From Desulfobacterales bacterium (GTDB lineage: Bacteria > Desulfobacterota > Desulfobacteria > Desulfobacterales > JAUCGF01): a stretch of DNA of 5,340 nt. The notes under the pieces were generated by a model. It saw only the letters and a program-made list of their open reading frames with translations, ran no database searches and was not told where the DNA came from. This document shows, piece by piece, positions 1 to 5,340 of the stretch. Within the stretch, counting starts at the first letter, position 1; each line of letters begins with the position of its first letter. The translations under genes were made by a program, and so were the position numbers. The stretch is from assembly GCA_029940345.1 (NCBI GenBank), contig JAOZRC010000414.1, positions 1 to 5,340 on the forward strand, given 5' to 3'.

Positions 1-2
1 GT

Positions 3-719
3 CGGTTTACCTATATTCCCCTGATCGGTATTTATATTGTAATTGCCTGGGGGATGCCTGCCATACTGTCTCAATGGCGTTTTCGAAATGTTGCTTGCGC
101 TGTTACGGCAACAGCCGTTCTTTCAATGTTGCTTGTAACCTCATGGCTGCAAGTCCGCCTCTGGAAAGACAGCATCACCCTCTATGAACATACACTTTCG
201 CATACATCCGGGAACTACCTCATCCACGATCATCTTGGTGCCGCTTTGCGAGAAAAAAATAACCCGGCTAAAGCAATCCTTCATTTTAAAAAAGCAATCC
301 AAATCAATCCGGCGTATGTATCTGCTTATAATAATCTGGGCGCTGTGTTAGCAGAACAGGGCCAGTTTGATGATGCGATTCGCTATTACTCTGAGTCATT
401 GGAGATAAATCCGAATTATTCCCCCGCCCACTATAACCTCGCAATGGCGCTGTCAAAAAAAGGCCGTATCAAAGAGGCAGTCAATCATTATTCTGAGGTG
501 TTACGTATAAACCCGCACAATGCCGAGGCGCATAATAATTACGGGGCTATTTGGGCGGAACAAGGAAATATTGATGCGGCCGCCTGGCATTTTTCCGAGG
601 CACTGCGATTAAAACCGGATTATTCCCAAGCTCATCATAATATGGGGCTTATTTTATTCAGAAAAGGAAAAAAACAGCAGGCCCTAAAGCATTTTCAAAA
701 ATCACATCAGATGAAATAG
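3..719 (+). CDS. C-terminal part of a polytopic membrane protein with TPR tail (5' end outside window)
   Basis: The reading frame is open to the left edge, so this is a 3' fragment. The codons before the ATG at 54 read RFTYIPLIGIYIVIAWG, which resembles the conserved last membrane region of bacterial TPR proteins whose N-terminal half is a GT-C-like (PMT/TMTC-type) multi-membrane domain. The ATG at 54 is therefore internal. Counting from the first full codon, residues 4-16 are the end of one membrane segment and about 28-50 form another (ending VTSWLQVRLW). Five TPR units of 34 residues follow from about residue 72 to the end, with the usual LG...G...A and NP boundary pattern. The stop is TAG at 717-719. 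TPR tails of this kind usually bind partner proteins or peptides; family relatives are suspected glycosyltransferases, but the catalytic part is not in the window. The gene converges on the SGNH gene. Seen: frame, hydrophobic segments, TPRs. Inferred: the missing GT-C domain. Confidence 0.85.
   Translation, partial: RFTYIPLIGIYIVIAWGMPAILSQWRFRNVACAVTATAVLSMLLVTSWLQVRLWKDSITLYEHTLSHTSGNYLIHDHLGAALREKNNPAKAILHFKKAIQINPAYVSAYNNLGAVLAEQGQFDDAIRYYSESLEINPNYSPAHYNLAMALSKKGRIKEAVNHYSEVLRINPHNAEAHNNYGAIWAEQGNIDAAAWHFSEALRLKPDYSQAHHNMGLILFRKGKKQQALKHFQKSHQMK
216..719 (+). repeat. Five tandem TPR units (102-base protein-coding period)
   Basis: Units begin near 216, 318, 420, 522 and 624, each coding 34 residues; the last is slightly short and ends the protein. 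The shared pattern is a small residue or Gly about 8 residues in, a Gly at the turn, an A after the second helix start, and INP or LKP at the unit end. The similarity is at protein level. The DNA of the units has diverged, so this is an old domain array rather than a recent DNA duplication. Confidence 0.85.
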
Positions 720-738
720 GTTTTATGGTAATTCCTGT

Positions 739-806
739 ATCATCAACTTGTTAGTGATTGCTTAAAGAAAGCAATTTGTTGATGATTAATTCACCAAATT
801 TTTTTT
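739..806 (+). terminator. Candidate rho-independent terminator for the TPR gene, nested stem plus T8
   Basis: ATCATCAAC at 739-747 pairs with GTTGATGAT at 778-786 (9 bp). Inside it, ATTGCTT at 757-763 pairs with AAGCAAT at 769-775 (7 bp, loop of 5). Eight T residues follow at 799-806 on the plus strand, 12 bases after the outer stem. No T-run lies on the other side, so the structure points to plus-strand transcription leaving the TPR gene, 19 bases after its stop. The stems are AT-rich and the gap to the T-run is long, so termination strength is uncertain. From 751 on it overlaps the 3' coding end of the opposing gene. Confidence 0.35.
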
Positions 807-1956
807 GCCCCTGAATCGTAAAATGGCAAATATCTGTAAAGATTGGCCTGTCAACAGATATTGCCTTGGTATTAATTGTAACAAAGCGGCCTTGCGTTTC
901 AGATATAATTTCGTTGTGGCGTATTATTCCTTTTACAACGTTTTCCGGATTCCCCCATATGTTCGTCATATCGGCATTAGCCAGAGATTGTTGAAAAGCA
1001 AAATAGGGAACAATTAAAACAGCCTTTTCTTTTTTTGACAACATGGCTATTTTGTTTAGGTTTTTACGAAATGATTTTGCTGACTTAATTTCACAGCCAT
1101 ATTGGGTCAACTCCGGAACCGGTATATCATAAGGCACAAATTTCATTTTTCTAAAACGGGTTAAACTGTACACCCGGCAAAAGAGATTGTAAAAATTATA
1201 ACCCAAGGTGGACTTCAAAAACAGAGCTGACTTGGGTTCATTGTATTTAAAAACAATGTTAATTAGCTTATAATAATAGTAGTGGCTATAATCATCCCGA
1301 TAAAATTTGGAAGGGATATTGTTGAGTCGAACATCATTGATACCATGATAAAAAATGACATAATCAAATTTCAACTTATTTTTTATAAGATACTTATATT
1401 TGTATAAGCTATCCAATGTTGTGTGCGCAATATAGGCGGCATTATAAAAATTGAACGCGTGGCGGCGTCCCATCTCTTTAAGTATTTTTGAATTTTCAAA
1501 TAGCACCGAACCTCCGAGAAGAAGAATATTGACACCTTCATCTGTGTAATTTTGTTTAAGATTGTAAAGCGCAGGATAAATCATTTCCTCTGCACTGTAC
1601 ATAAAAGGAAGCCGGTTTGCGTTGGCAAATAGCATTCTGCTGAATAATTCCAAAATAATCAGGCAAACAATACAAGAAATCAATAAAAGCGTAAGTTCCC
1701 TTTTTTTTTCTCGATATAAAAAAAGCGGATTAAGATATTTTATTTTAGAGATTACCCGTTCAGGCTTGAAAAACCAGACAATGCCGAGGGCGAAGAATAA
1801 AAGTTCGTCAAAAACAATAAAAACTTTAATATATATAAGATTATCAAATTTAACAAAGGAAGGCGGCTGCTTGATAATAAAAAAAGGATTGCAAATGATG
1901 GCAAGCAGTATGAAGATAAATCCGGTCAGTTTAACTATGATCTTGGTAAAACGCAT
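751..1956 (-). CDS. Membrane-anchored SGNH/GDSL-like hydrolase or O-acyltransferase
   Basis: A 401-residue protein. Three hydrophobic segments lie at about 8-28, 42-63 and 88-109. Basic residues at the N-terminus and between segments 2 and 3 (KPER, YREKKRE) place those parts in the cytoplasm, so the C-terminal domain should be outside it. That domain shows SGNH hallmarks in order: LLLGGS at 145-150 (block I, likely nucleophile Ser150), NAAYIAHT at 172-179 in the block II position, YHGINDV at 203-209 (block III, Gly205 and Asn207), and DICH at 375-378 (block V, Asp375 and His378). Block II has Ala where Gly is usual. SGNH proteins hydrolyse or transfer ester-linked acyl groups, often on polysaccharides; the substrate here is unknown. 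The ATG at 1954-1956 has AAGAG six bases upstream on its strand. The gene lies 51 bases after the aminotransferase on the same strand, so the two are probably co-transcribed. It is visibly more AT-rich than that neighbour. The SGNH assignment rests on motifs alone. Confidence 0.72.
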   Translation of the reverse strand: MRFTKIIVKLTGFIFILLAIICNPFFIIKQPPSFVKFDNLIYIKVFIVFDELLFFALGIVWFFKPERVISKIKYLNPLFLYREKKRELTLLLISCIVCLIILELFSRMLFANANRLPFMYSAEEMIYPALYNLKQNYTDEGVNILLLGGSVLFENSKILKEMGRRHAFNFYNAAYIAHTTLDSLYKYKYLIKNKLKFDYVIFYHGINDVRLNNIPSKFYRDDYSHYYYYKLINIVFKYNEPKSALFLKSTLGYNFYNLFCRVYSLTRFRKMKFVPYDIPVPELTQYGCEIKSAKSFRKNLNKIAMLSKKEKAVLIVPYFAFQQSLANADMTNIWGNPENVVKGIIRHNEIISETQGRFVTINTKAISVDRPIFTDICHFTIQGQKKFGELIINKLLSLSNH

Positions 1957-2007
1957 ATCATTCTCTTAGCATGTTTTCTTCATTGTTCTATTTTCAAATT
2001 TAAAAAC

Positions 2008-3198
2008 TCAACCTTTCAGAACCCTGGTAAAAGCTTCTATCACATCATTGACATCTTTATCATTTAGCCCAGCGGATAACGGTAATGAAAGCGTGCGCTC
2101 ACCGATCCATTCCGCATTGGGAAAGTCGCCCTTTTCCCACCCGAATGTTTTACGATAAAACGGATGTAAATGAACAGGAATATAGTGTACGCCAACACCG
2201 ATATTTTCAGCTGTCAGAGCGCGCAGCACCCAATCCCTGCTTTTGCCTGATTTTTCAATATCTATCAGGGGCGTGTAAAGGTGATAGGCATGCCTTGTAT
2301 CAGGTTCCGGCTCCGGTGGCAGAATACAGGGCAGATCGGCAAAAGCATCATTATATTGTTTCCAAATCCGTTGGCGTTGTTCCCAATAACGCCAGACTCT
2401 TTTCAATTGATGAACACCGATTACAGCTTGCATATCCATCATATTGTATTTGAAACCGGCTTGTATAACCTGATAATGTTTATAGCCTTCATCGGAAAAA
2501 CGACGCCAGGCATTCTTGCTCATCCCATGCAAAGCCATCACTTTGATCCGGGCTGAAAAACGGTCGTCGTCGGTGATGACCATGCCGCCTTCTCCTGTTA
2601 TGATATTTTTAGTGACATAAAAACTGAAACAACCGATATCCCCGAAGCATCCCGCATTGCGATCGTGATACTGGGATTCAATGGCATGTGCGCAGTCTTC
2701 AATTACCAGTAAATCATATTGTTGAGCCATCGTCATAATAGATTGCATATCGCAACAGCGTCCTGCAAAATGCACCGGAAGAATTGCCTTAGATTTAGCG
2801 GATATACGATTTTCAATCTCATCAGGAAGAATATTCATGGTGCGGCGGTCGCAATCGGCTAGCACTGGTCTGGCGCCGCTGTGGATAATAGCATTCACAG
2901 TCGCGCAGAATGTCATTGGTGATGTGATGACTTCACACCCCGGTCCGACACCGCAACTGAGCAAGGAAAGATGCAAAGCCGCTGTGCATGAATTTAACGC
3001 AATAGCATGTTTGGAACCTTTCCATTGTTTAAAATCTTCTTCAAATTGATGTGCTTGCGGACCGGTGCCGATCCAGCGGCGGTGCATGCACCTGACTACC
3101 GCCTCAATCTCAGGTTCCTCAATTAGGGGAGCCCCGAAAACAAGGAAATTTTCCTTGGCCCGTACAGGCGTCCCGCCATCAACAGCCAGTTTATTCAT
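2008..3198 (-). CDS. DegT/DnrJ/EryC1/StrS family PLP-dependent sugar aminotransferase
   Basis: A 396-residue fold-type I aminotransferase that would transfer an amino group, usually from glutamate, to a keto group on a nucleotide-activated sugar in the cytoplasm. Counting from the ATG at 3198: GGTPVR near 8-13, WIGTGP at 42-47 (substrate-side motif typical of the family), NSCTAALH at 69-76 (cofactor phosphate binding), PVHFAG at 141-146, IEDCAHA at 166-172 with Asp168 facing the PLP ring nitrogen, and SFYVTKNIITGEGG at 192-205 with Lys197 as the Schiff-base lysine. GFKYNMMD at 248-255 and the C-terminal HYIPVHLHPFYR and LSLPL are also typical. The length is normal and no catalytic residue is missing. 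Layout and motifs resemble ArnB and PseC, but product sugar and C3 or C4 specificity cannot be decided, so no symbol is given. A GGAGG eight bases before the ATG at 3198 sets the start; the in-frame TTG at 3213 is rejected. Divergent to the DUF2079 gene. Confidence 0.93.
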   Translation of the reverse strand: MNKLAVDGGTPVRAKENFLVFGAPLIEEPEIEAVVRCMHRRWIGTGPQAHQFEEDFKQWKGSKHAIALNSCTAALHLSLLSCGVGPGCEVITSPMTFCATVNAIIHSGARPVLADCDRRTMNILPDEIENRISAKSKAILPVHFAGRCCDMQSIMTMAQQYDLLVIEDCAHAIESQYHDRNAGCFGDIGCFSFYVTKNIITGEGGMVITDDDRFSARIKVMALHGMSKNAWRRFSDEGYKHYQVIQAGFKYNMMDMQAVIGVHQLKRVWRYWEQRQRIWKQYNDAFADLPCILPPEPEPDTRHAYHLYTPLIDIEKSGKSRDWVLRALTAENIGVGVHYIPVHLHPFYRKTFGWEKGDFPNAEWIGERTLSLPLSAGLNDKDVNDVIEAFTRVLKG

Positions 3199-3206
3199 TT
3201 TAGCAG

Positions 3207-3211
3207 CCTCC
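3207..3211 (-). promoter_or_regulatory. Shine-Dalgarno GGAGG that fixes the aminotransferase start
   Basis: On the minus strand GGAGG is followed by eight bases (CTGCTAAA) and then the ATG at 3198. This is a strong site at good spacing. The upstream in-frame TTG at 3213 directly abuts the GGAGG and cannot use it, so the longer 401-residue reading is very unlikely. Confidence 0.85.
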
Positions 3212-3214
3212 AAA

Positions 3215-3248
3215 GCGTATCTTGGATTATACGCATCGAAAAGCGTAT
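3215..3248. repeat. Three GCGTAT/ATACGC hexamers at 14-base steps (possible operator)
   Basis: GCGTAT at 3215-3220, its inverse ATACGC at 3229-3234, and GCGTAT again at 3243-3248. The start-to-start distance is exactly 14 both times and orientation alternates. The first two can pair (6 bp, loop of 8); the second and third can pair instead (7 bp TATACGC/GCGTATA, loop of 8). The third copy overlaps the proposed -10 of the aminotransferase promoter. A dimeric repressor site or a switchable leader hairpin would both fit; neither is shown. Confidence 0.45.
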
Positions 3249-3273
3249 ACTATTTCAAGTTTCAGATTGTCAA
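3244..3273 (-). promoter_or_regulatory. Candidate sigma70 promoter for aminotransferase and SGNH genes
   Basis: On the minus strand a perfect TTGACA (3273-3268) is followed by 18 bases and TATACG (3249-3244), four of six matches to the -10 consensus. Transcription would begin near 3237, giving a leader of about 39 bases that contains the GGAGG. A perfect TATAAT also occurs further down (minus strand, 3231-3226), but it has no -35 at normal spacing. Confidence 0.5.
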
Positions 3274-3295
3274 TTGCAGATTTTACTGGTATAAA
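3267..3295 (+). promoter_or_regulatory. Candidate sigma70 promoter for the DUF2079 gene
   Basis: TTGTCA at 3267-3272 (five of six), a 17-base spacer, then TATAAA at 3290-3295 (five of six), with TG at 3287-3288 giving an extended -10 (TGGTATAAA). Transcription would begin near 3302. That is downstream of the TTG at 3298, so that codon could not serve as the start on this transcript. The -35 overlaps the -35 of the opposing promoter by five bases. Confidence 0.55.
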
Positions 3296-3333
3296 AATTG
3301 CATCTGGAAGTACTGCTATCCGACAGACATATT

Positions 3334-5076
3334 GTGAACAATTCGTTTTTATATGCAAAAATCATACCCTATAATGAAAGCACAAAATATTATTCTATCG
3401 TTTTGAAAAATACACAAGATATTTCTTTATACGAACACTCTGTTAAAAATGAATCTGCCTTAAACCGTATTTTAGAGATTGATGACCGCCATTGGTCACG
3501 GTTTGCCTGCATAGCCATTTTTTCACATTTCATCGTTATCTTGTTCCTTAGTTTATTCAGACACTGGGGCTATATGAGTGCGCTGAATGATCTGGGCATT
3601 TTTGACCAGGCCGTTTGGGGATTGGTGAATGGTGAATCTTTTCTTAATACATGTGTGTTTAATCAAAAATCGAATTGGTTAGGAATCCATTTTCAACCTG
3701 TTTTATCCATTTTCACTCCTTTCTACTTCTTTTTTCCCAATACAATATGGCTGATTCTGGCGCAATCAATTTCCTTGTCTGTTTCAGCCATTGTACTTTT
3801 TTATCTGGCGCGCGTCCTTTTCAAGTCAGAAATGATCAGTTTTTTCTGGCTGATAGCCTATCTGATGAACCCAACATTATTAAATGCGGGCGTTTTTGAT
3901 TTTTCGCCAATGACGTTAACTGTTCCCTGTATCATAATCAGTATGTTGGCAATAGAGATGAAGAAATCCCGCCTGCTTATCGTCTCAACGTTATTTATTT
4001 TGCTATGCAAAGAACATCTGGGAGTGATGGCCGTCGGTTTTGGTATACTTTGGCTGATTAAAAATCGGGAATGGCAAACATGCGTTGTATTATTATTCAT
4101 AGGTATGGGTCATACGCTGCTTGTTATGGGGCTGATCATGCCAGCGCTTTCTCCGACACACACGCATATTATGTTCAGTGAAAATATGGGCCAATTGAGT
4201 CGATATGGTTGGCTGGGAAATTCCCCGATGGAAATTATGACAACCCTGATTACACATCCGCTGACTGTTCTCAAAACGATCAGTCTCGACTTCGGAGGGC
4301 TTAGATATTCAGGAATGCTCCTTATGTTTTTTTTAGGTTTTCCTCTGGCTGCGCCTGAATTTATTTTGCCCGCATTAGCTGATTTGAGTGTGAATTTGCT
4401 TTCTTACAATTCATTGCCTAGAAGTATATTTTCATTTCATAATTTAAGTGTCATACCTATATTAACCGTAGCGTCAATGTATGGCGTCAAAAGACTGTCC
4501 AGGCTATCAAAAAAGATAAACCGCTTTTCTGTCAGGCAATTGGTAATTTTGATTGTATCGGTGAATTTTATCAGCGGCTATTTTCTAGCCCCTCTGCCTT
4601 TGCCAGGTGCACGCAATATCATGGCTCCCACCCGTTTTTTTAATTGGCCTGATCCTTATATTAAAACAATTCGTTCGGCAATCGGTGATAATGCTTCTGT
4701 ATCAACACAGGCAAATATCGGCGCTCATTTCTCACAACGCAAAGAGATTTATGTTTATCCGAGTCAGGTTGGAAAAGCGGATGTCATCATTCTCAGATTG
4801 GAAAGCACGACAAAGAATATAAATAACATCCCTAATCATTTAATAAAAGAGCGAAAATATCTTCCATATACGCTTGATGGCCATTTCAGAATGGATCGTA
4901 AAGATTATGTGTTATCTATCCGCAACTTGCTGTATGGTGATGATTATGGAATACGATTGTGGCATGATCCCTGGTTGGTATTTCAGAAGGACGCAGTTGA
5001 TGCTGAATTACGAGAAAAGATCGAAATAAAATTGCTTGAATTGGAAAAGCGGTGGCAACTTACCGATTCTGACTGA
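3334..5076 (+). CDS. DUF2079 family polytopic membrane protein, GT-C-like; start uncertain
   Basis: About 580 residues if read from the GTG at 3334. A soluble N-terminal stretch of about 56 residues is followed by a first membrane segment at about 57-75, some ten more hydrophobic segments up to about 418, and a C-terminal region of about 160 residues that is probably extracytoplasmic. DUF2079 signatures as I know the family: NDLGIFDQAVW at 85-95 just after segment 1 (acidic residues in the first outer loop, as in GT-C transferases), LGIHFQP at 116-122, FDFSP at 188-192, CKEH at 225-228, RYGWLGNSP at 290-298, and VSTQANIGAHFSQR at 456-469 followed by IYVYP. The biochemical function of DUF2079 is not established; membrane glycosyltransfer from a lipid-linked sugar is inferred from topology and neighbours. 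The frame opens after TAA at 3292. No ATG occurs before segment 1; TTG 3298, GTG 3334 and TTG 3403 are the options, none with a clear ribosome site. It leads a probable operon with the next gene. Confidence 0.85.
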   Translation: MNNSFLYAKIIPYNESTKYYSIVLKNTQDISLYEHSVKNESALNRILEIDDRHWSRFACIAIFSHFIVILFLSLFRHWGYMSALNDLGIFDQAVWGLVNGESFLNTCVFNQKSNWLGIHFQPVLSIFTPFYFFFPNTIWLILAQSISLSVSAIVLFYLARVLFKSEMISFFWLIAYLMNPTLLNAGVFDFSPMTLTVPCIIISMLAIEMKKSRLLIVSTLFILLCKEHLGVMAVGFGILWLIKNREWQTCVVLLFIGMGHTLLVMGLIMPALSPTHTHIMFSENMGQLSRYGWLGNSPMEIMTTLITHPLTVLKTISLDFGGLRYSGMLLMFFLGFPLAAPEFILPALADLSVNLLSYNSLPRSIFSFHNLSVIPILTVASMYGVKRLSRLSKKINRFSVRQLVILIVSVNFISGYFLAPLPLPGARNIMAPTRFFNWPDPYIKTIRSAIGDNASVSTQANIGAHFSQRKEIYVYPSQVGKADVIILRLESTTKNINNIPNHLIKERKYLPYTLDGHFRMDRKDYVLSIRNLLYGDDYGIRLWHDPWLVFQKDAVDAELREKIEIKLLELEKRWQLTDSD

Positions 5077-5086
5077 AAGATGAATT

Positions 5087-5340
5087 ATGAAAGAAATAAG
5101 CATTGTTATTCCTGTTTTCAATAGTGCCGATATATTACCAGAACTGAATAGGCAAATCAATAATGCGCTTGTAAATATTGATTACGAGCTGATATTGATT
5201 AACGATAAAAGCAATGACAATAGTTGGGAAATAATTAAGCGTTTAACCGGCAGCCATCGAAATCTAACCGGAATAAACCTTAGAAAAAATTATGGCCAGG
5301 ATAATGCGATAATGGCGGGTCTTAATTTTGCTACCGGACA
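5087..5340 (+). CDS. Family 2 glycosyltransferase, ArnC/DPM1-like N-terminus (3' end outside window)
   Basis: Only the first 84 codons are present and the frame is open at the right edge. Residues 5-12 read SIVIPVFN, the classic first strand of a GT-A domain that binds the nucleotide. ELILINDKSNDNSW at 34-47 holds the nucleotide-binding acidic site (Asp40) and the S-x-D-x-S element. LRKNYGQDNAIMAG at 65-78 closely resembles the RNYGQ..AIMAG motif of ArnC and related polyprenyl-phosphate glycosyltransferases. Such enzymes move a sugar from a nucleotide donor to undecaprenyl phosphate at the inner face of the membrane, and many carry two C-terminal membrane helices, which would lie outside this window. 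The ATG at 5087 follows the DUF2079 stop by 10 bases, suggesting co-transcription. An ATG at 5080 in another frame hits a stop after 14 codons and is not the start. Donor sugar unknown. Confidence 0.88.
   Translation, partial: MKEISIVIPVFNSADILPELNRQINNALVNIDYELILINDKSNDNSWEIIKRLTGSHRNLTGINLRKNYGQDNAIMAGLNFATG

Noticed and set aside
805..1017. Plus-strand 70-codon open frame
   Set aside because: It is antisense to the C-terminal part of the SGNH gene and has no recognisable feature.
1622..1969. Plus-strand 115-codon open frame
   Set aside because: It lies opposite the N-terminal part of the SGNH gene, whose membrane segments and motifs make the minus strand the convincing reading. Its translation has no recognisable domain.
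1966..1983. Five-codon minus-strand ORF (MKKTC, then stop) just before the SGNH start, considered as a leader peptide
   Set aside because: It has no good ribosome site, no regulatory codon run and no attenuator-like hairpin after it. Such tiny frames are expected by chance.
1957..2007. Possible terminator or promoter between the aminotransferase and SGNH genes
   Set aside because: The 51-base gap is AT-rich but has no stable stem with a T-run and no paired -35/-10, which favours co-transcription.
2085..2556. Two overlapping plus-strand open frames opposite the aminotransferase C-terminus
   Set aside because: The minus strand encodes conserved DegT motifs here. The plus-strand products are low-complexity shadows with no recognisable family or ribosome site.
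3226..3231. Perfect TATAAT on the minus strand as the main -10 of the aminotransferase gene
   Set aside because: No acceptable -35 lies at 16-18 bases and the TG before it is one base out of place for an extended -10. The TTGACA-based promoter is better supported, though a secondary start here is possible.
3858..4100. Minus-strand 80-codon open frame inside the DUF2079 gene
   Set aside because: It is antisense to conserved DUF2079 residues (FDFSP, CKEH) and shows no domain of its own.
5080..5124. ATG at 5080 as the start of the family 2 glycosyltransferase
   Set aside because: This frame meets TAG after 14 codons. The frame from 5087 gives the clear SIVIPVFN start.

Overview
The window looks like part of a cell-surface polysaccharide or lipid-linked glycan locus of a Gram-negative bacterium. 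It carries five protein genes, two of them cut by the window edges, and no RNA gene, insertion sequence, CRISPR array or phage gene that I can see. The low-to-moderate GC content, the TPR protein with a polytopic membrane front, and the DegT, DUF2079 and ArnC-like glycosyltransferase genes would fit a proteobacterium of the Desulfobacterota/Deltaproteobacteria type. That placement is a weak inference from gene content only.

Layout from left to right. (1) 3-719, plus: the 3' end of a membrane protein that finishes in five TPR units; it enters from the left edge, so the ATG at 54 is internal. (2) 739-806: a nested stem followed by a T-run at the convergent junction, a candidate terminator for gene 1 that lies mostly inside the 3' end of gene 3. 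(3) 751-1956, minus: a membrane-anchored SGNH/GDSL-like hydrolase or acyltransferase. (4) 2008-3198, minus: a PLP-dependent DegT/DnrJ/EryC1/StrS sugar aminotransferase, upstream of gene 3 and probably co-transcribed with it. (5) 3199-3333: a compact divergent control region with back-to-back promoters sharing one -35 segment, and three copies of GCGTAT at exact 14-base steps in alternating orientation. (6) 3334-5076, plus: a DUF2079 polytopic membrane protein with a non-ATG start. (7) 5087 to the right edge, plus: the N-terminus of a family 2 glycosyltransferase resembling ArnC or dolichyl-phosphate mannose synthase, 10 bases after gene 6.

How they may work together (inference). The aminotransferase would make a nucleotide-linked amino sugar in the cytoplasm. 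The ArnC-like enzyme would load a sugar onto a polyprenyl phosphate. The DUF2079 protein, whose shape resembles GT-C transferases, could use the lipid-linked sugar at the outer face of the membrane. The SGNH protein could add or remove acyl groups on the glycan outside the cytoplasm. This parallels the ArnB-ArnC-ArnT logic of lipid A modification, but the genes are not close enough to call an arn operon, and no sugar identity can be read from the window.

Two starts need care. The aminotransferase begins at the ATG at 3198, behind a GGAGG, not at the in-frame TTG at 3213. The DUF2079 start is unresolved: no ATG precedes the first membrane segment, and the predicted promoter argues against the TTG at 3298.
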